Below the pieces are notes generated by a model. The model was not told the origin of the DNA, made no database searches, and saw only the letters and a list, made by a program, of their open reading frames with translations. A DNA stretch of 7,413 nt from Bacteroidia bacterium. Its GTDB lineage: Bacteria > Bacteroidota > Bacteroidia > NS11-12g > UBA955. Made by a program: the position numbers and the translations under genes. The stretch is from NCBI GenBank assembly GCA_023258655.1, contig JALQWO010000085.1:1-7413 (forward strand), given 5' to 3'. Positions 4,928 through 7,413 of this stretch are shown piece by piece. Every line of letters begins with the position of its first letter. The stretch's first letter is position 1.

Positions 4928-6462
4928 TGAAAACGCAAGACGGTGGACCCATTAAAACTTTTGGTTGGCAGCTGGCCAAAGCGGTTGTGGCCGCCATTGT
5001 GGTCGTTGTGTATTCTCGGAGTATGGGTGCTTATGGTCGTGGAGCGCTGTCCATTCTCCTGCTCAATCTGCAATTGGTGCTCATGGTGAGCGAATTGTTT
5101 GCAGGGGGTGCATTGGCAAATTTGTTGTCGACCTACCCACCCAAACGGATTTTACCCAGCGCTTGGCTCTTTCTGTTGCTGGTACTTGTTGTGGGGTATG
5201 TGATTGGATGGTTTGGGTATGTGCTGCCCAACCAAGGCAACTTGCCGCTGGATTTTAATCATCCCAATATAATCAACCTCAATTTATTGTTCTTTCAGGG
5301 TTTGTTCCTCGGTTCCTTGGGAATTCAATACAATCTATACCAAGTGAACGGCTGGATACAGCAGCGCAACAAACTGCAATTGACCCTCGAAGTGCTCAAG
5401 CTATTAGGGATTGCCCTGTGTTTTGAGGCAATGTACGGGTACGTTTTCCCGAAGATGAATGCCATTGAACTATCGGATAAATCATCCGTGCAAATTCCAG
5501 CCGATCAAACATTGCATTATGTGGGAGGATTCAACGAAACGGCGGTGTTGTGGATTCTGGTCTATGCCTCCGGTTTGGTGTGTTTGATTTCACTGGGTGT
5601 CATTTTGAAACAAAGGGGTGCCGCGATGAATGCCCAAAACAACAACCTCGCCGAGAATATCAACAACCTCGCTGACAGTAATAACCTCTCCGATAACCAC
5701 AATCTCTCCGACAGCCACAATCTTGCCGACAACAATTCCATCTGGCCGCCCAAGGAACTATTTACCAGCGGTTTTATGTCTCAAACAGGCCATATTCTGC
5801 TGTTTTTGCTGTATCGCTTGCCCTTGTGGTGGATGGCTGCTGAGTTTGGCAATGCGGAAGCTGGGGTTTTGGCCAACGCGCTGCTCATGGCCGATACCCT
5901 CTGGATTTTTGGCAATTCCTTTGGTACCATTTTGCATTCGCGCATGTTGCGTTGGGGTCCCCGCAAAGCGAAATTTGGGAAATTGCTGTCGCTGTACGTT
6001 TTGCTTTCGGGCTTGGGGACGTTGTTCGCCATCGTTGTGGCCTGGCTCATTCCTGCATCACTGTATGTTTGGGTGTTTGGAAGTACGTTCACAAACTTGA
6101 AAGAGACCTTTGTTTTGATAACACCCGCCGTATTGTTTTTGGGGCTATCGGCGCCCATCGGACATTACTTACACGCCCAGAATCGGTTTTTGTCGCTGAT
6201 ATTTTCCTACGGAATCGCATTGCTCGTATTGCTTGTCGGTTGGAAAGCCATCGATCAATATTTGTTCTATTGCACAACACCCCAAGGTTTGATGTCGCGA
6301 ATTATGTGCTACGTCCAAAGCTACCTTGGCAAATTAATGATGGTGAATTTGGCGTTTTTTGTCCTCTTCTTGTGCAATTACCTGCAGGTTAGAAAGGATT
6401 TAAAATGGGGAGGTATTTCGCTGTTGGTGAGGCGTTTGCTGAAGCGTACATTGGCTAAATAA
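4927..6462 (+). CDS. Wzx-like polysaccharide flippase / MATE-MOP superfamily membrane protein
   Basis: This 511-residue inner-membrane protein has about twelve hydrophobic segments, near residues 16-34, 39-62, 76-100, 117-135, 154-173, 205-227, 284-304, 312-334, 352-384, 395-417, 421-440 and 467-486. Size and layout fit flippases that move undecaprenyl-linked glycans across the inner membrane, and the position after a glycosyltransferase and an amidotransferase agrees. The N-terminal RSMGAYGRGALSILLL resembles the first gate helix and loop of Bacteroidota Wzx-type proteins (a conserved G-x-x-GRG-like turn). No substrate can be inferred. Its ATG shares one base with the upstream TGA (TGATG), so the three genes form one coupled unit. 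Residues 239-270 form a polar hexapeptide repeat in the loop between segments 6 and 7, where typical relatives have a short linker. No convincing terminator follows. The family call rests on topology and context, since these proteins diverge fast. Confidence 0.82.
   Translation: MKTQDGGPIKTFGWQLAKAVVAAIVVVVYSRSMGAYGRGALSILLLNLQLVLMVSELFAGGALANLLSTYPPKRILPSAWLFLLLVLVVGYVIGWFGYVLPNQGNLPLDFNHPNIINLNLLFFQGLFLGSLGIQYNLYQVNGWIQQRNKLQLTLEVLKLLGIALCFEAMYGYVFPKMNAIELSDKSSVQIPADQTLHYVGGFNETAVLWILVYASGLVCLISLGVILKQRGAAMNAQNNNLAENINNLADSNNLSDNHNLSDSHNLADNNSIWPPKELFTSGFMSQTGHILLFLLYRLPLWWMAAEFGNAEAGVLANALLMADTLWIFGNSFGTILHSRMLRWGPRKAKFGKLLSLYVLLSGLGTLFAIVVAWLIPASLYVWVFGSTFTNLKETFVLITPAVLFLGLSAPIGHYLHAQNRFLSLIFSYGIALLVLLVGWKAIDQYLFYCTTPQGLMSRIMCYVQSYLGKLMMVNLAFFVLFLCNYLQVRKDLKWGGISLLVRRLLKRTLAK
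5641..5733 (+). repeat. 18-bp tandem repeat encoding a polar hexapeptide array
   Basis: Five degenerate 18-base units lie in frame at 5641-5658, 5662-5679, 5680-5697, 5698-5715 and 5716-5733, with one extra ATC codon after the first. They encode NNLAEN, NNLADS, NNLSDN, HNLSDS and HNLADN, consensus [NH]-N-L-[AS]-[DE]-[NS]. The array lies in a hydrophilic loop of the flippase, after the basic KQRGAAMN stretch, which by the positive-inside rule suggests the cytoplasmic side. Leucine and the acidic residue are invariant in class, so the array has a strict six-residue period. Confidence 0.9.
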
Positions 6463-6504
6463 CCGATACTTCTTGTATACTATTTGGAACATTGCTTTGC
6501 GGTG

Positions 6505-6537
6505 TTGAGTGAACTAAAAGGATAAGTCCTATTTTTG
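6505..6537 (+). promoter_or_regulatory. Probable Bacteroidota-type promoter of the glutamate dehydrogenase gene
   Basis: TTG (6505-6507) is followed after 22 bases by TATTTTTG (6530-6537), an exact TAnnTTTG match. The spacer is slightly longer than the 20 bases of the other two promoters here. The predicted start near 6543-6545 leaves about a 20-base leader before ATG 6565. The 102-base gap 6463-6564 otherwise holds nothing recognisable. Confidence 0.5.
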
Positions 6538-6564
6538 CCTCACTTTACGTAATCACTATACATT

Positions 6565-7413
6565 ATGTCAGCCCCTAACAACGGTGGAACTCCAAGATAC
6601 AATCCGCTTGAGAGCATGCAGAGACGCTTCGATGAGGCGAAAGAGAAATTAGGATTGGACGATCAATTTGCTAACGTATTGCGTGTGCCCGACAAAGTGG
6701 TGGCTGCTAACATTCCCGTGACGATGGACGATGGTACCATCCGCGTGTTTGAAGCCTATCGCGTGGTACACAGTGTGCATTTGGGTCCTTCAAAGGGAGG
6801 TATCCGTTATAGCATGGATGTTCATTTGGACGAGGTAAAAGCCTTGGCCGCTTGGATGACATGGAAATGTGCGGTTGTAAACGTGCCCTACGGTGGAGCC
6901 AAAGGAGGTATCAAATGTGACCCCCGCAGCATGAGCAAAGGAGAGTTGGAGCGTTTGACCCGCGGTTATACCCTGGCGATGCGCAATGTGTTTGGTCCAG
7001 ACAAAGACATTCCAGCACCAGATATGGGTACCAGTGCCCAAGAAATGGCTTGGATTGTGGATGAGTTTTCGAAAATTTCTGGTCACAATGCCTACGCCGT
7101 AGTTACCGGCAAACCCTTGGTTTTGGGTGGTAGCTTGGGCCGTGTGGAAGCCACAGGTCGTGGCGTGATGGTGAGTACCCGCAGCGCGATGGCCAAATTG
7201 GGATTGAATCCAACCCAAACCACCTGTGTGGTACAAGGTTTTGGAAACGTGGGAAGTATCTCTGCAAAATTGATCGCCCAGTTGGGTGTGAAAATCGTGG
7301 CGATTTCTGATGTGACGGGTGGATATTACAATCCAGAAGGTATTGACGTAGCCGCTGCCATGGCCTATGTGGCAAACAGTGGAACGCGCAGTTTGGAAGG
7401 TTATACCGGTGGT
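6565..7413 (+). CDS. gdhA: Glutamate dehydrogenase (Glu/Leu/Phe/Val dehydrogenase family), 3' end cut by window
   Basis: The frame is open from ATG 6565 to the window edge, giving 283 codons of a family usually 410-450 residues long. The cytoplasmic enzyme interconverts glutamate and 2-oxoglutarate plus ammonia with NAD(P). The dimerisation/catalytic domain shows HSVHLGPSKGGIRY (69-82; K77 substrate lysine), MTWKCAVVNVPYGGAKGG (98-115; K101, and K113 as the catalytic lysine) and PAPDMGT (150-156; D153 catalytic aspartate). The Rossmann domain begins around VEATGRGV (194-201) with the dinucleotide motif GFGNVG (225-230) and ISDV (247-250), where D249 is near the ribose site and hints at NAD use. 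The motifs favour glutamate over leucine or phenylalanine dehydrogenase, but the remainder of the gene is needed to settle this. No Shine-Dalgarno sequence precedes the ATG. It appears to be a separate transcription unit from the glycan genes. Confidence 0.93.
   Translation, partial: MSAPNNGGTPRYNPLESMQRRFDEAKEKLGLDDQFANVLRVPDKVVAANIPVTMDDGTIRVFEAYRVVHSVHLGPSKGGIRYSMDVHLDEVKALAAWMTWKCAVVNVPYGGAKGGIKCDPRSMSKGELERLTRGYTLAMRNVFGPDKDIPAPDMGTSAQEMAWIVDEFSKISGHNAYAVVTGKPLVLGGSLGRVEATGRGVMVSTRSAMAKLGLNPTQTTCVVQGFGNVGSISAKLIAQLGVKIVAISDVTGGYYNPEGIDVAAAMAYVANSGTRSLEGYTGG

Noticed and set aside
6519..6536. AGGA-TAAG-TCCT followed by ATTTTT, resembling a terminator after the flippase.
   Set aside because: The stem is only four pairs, too weak for termination, and the T-run is better explained as part of the promoter -7 box.
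6790..7375. Minus-strand open frames opposite the glutamate dehydrogenase gene.
   Set aside because: The plus strand has an unbroken dehydrogenase with all motifs; the antisense translations are low-information shadows.

Overview
The window looks like chromosomal DNA of a Bacteroidota bacterium, possibly a flavobacterial or related aquatic lineage. The main evidence is three good matches to the phylum's own promoter pattern (TTG/TTTG near -33, about 20 bases, then TAnnTTTG near -7), plus a weaker fourth. Start codons mostly lack a strong Shine-Dalgarno sequence, and the protein sequences read like Bacteroidota homologues. The species cannot be named from the sequence.

Layout: (a) Positions 1-349, minus strand: the first 116 codons of an SRPBCC-fold protein that runs off the left edge. 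(b) Positions 417-1494, plus strand: a two-gene pterin unit, a 6-pyruvoyl/6-carboxy-tetrahydropterin synthase (QueD/PTPS family) overlapping GTP cyclohydrolase I (folE) by 8 bases. FolE makes 7,8-dihydroneopterin triphosphate, which is the substrate of the first enzyme. (c) Positions 1547-1664: a 38-bp perfect palindrome that can terminate transcription from both sides, then a minus-strand tRNA-His(GTG) with its own promoter. (d) Positions 1764-6462, plus strand: a tightly overlapping three-gene unit: GT-B glycosyltransferase, AsnB-type glutamine amidotransferase, Wzx-like flippase. This looks like a small surface-glycan module: add a sugar, amidate something, export the lipid-linked product. 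(e) Positions 6565 to the right edge: the first 283 codons of a glutamate dehydrogenase-family gene with a probable promoter of its own.

The most unusual structure is in module (d). The glycosyltransferase and amidotransferase genes carry three short GC-rich hairpins inside their reading frames (1878-1914, 4255-4279, 4740-4774). All three are symmetric about essentially the same codon phase, and all lie outside the catalytic motifs. The flippase carries an 18-bp tandem repeat encoding a polar hexapeptide array (5641-5733) in a loop between membrane segments. Together these suggest that small in-frame palindromic or repeat insertions are tolerated in this glycan locus. The glycosyltransferase start codon is also in doubt, because a near-ideal promoter overlaps its first codons.

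No transposase, CRISPR array or phage gene is visible, and no stretch above 300 bases lacks a gene.
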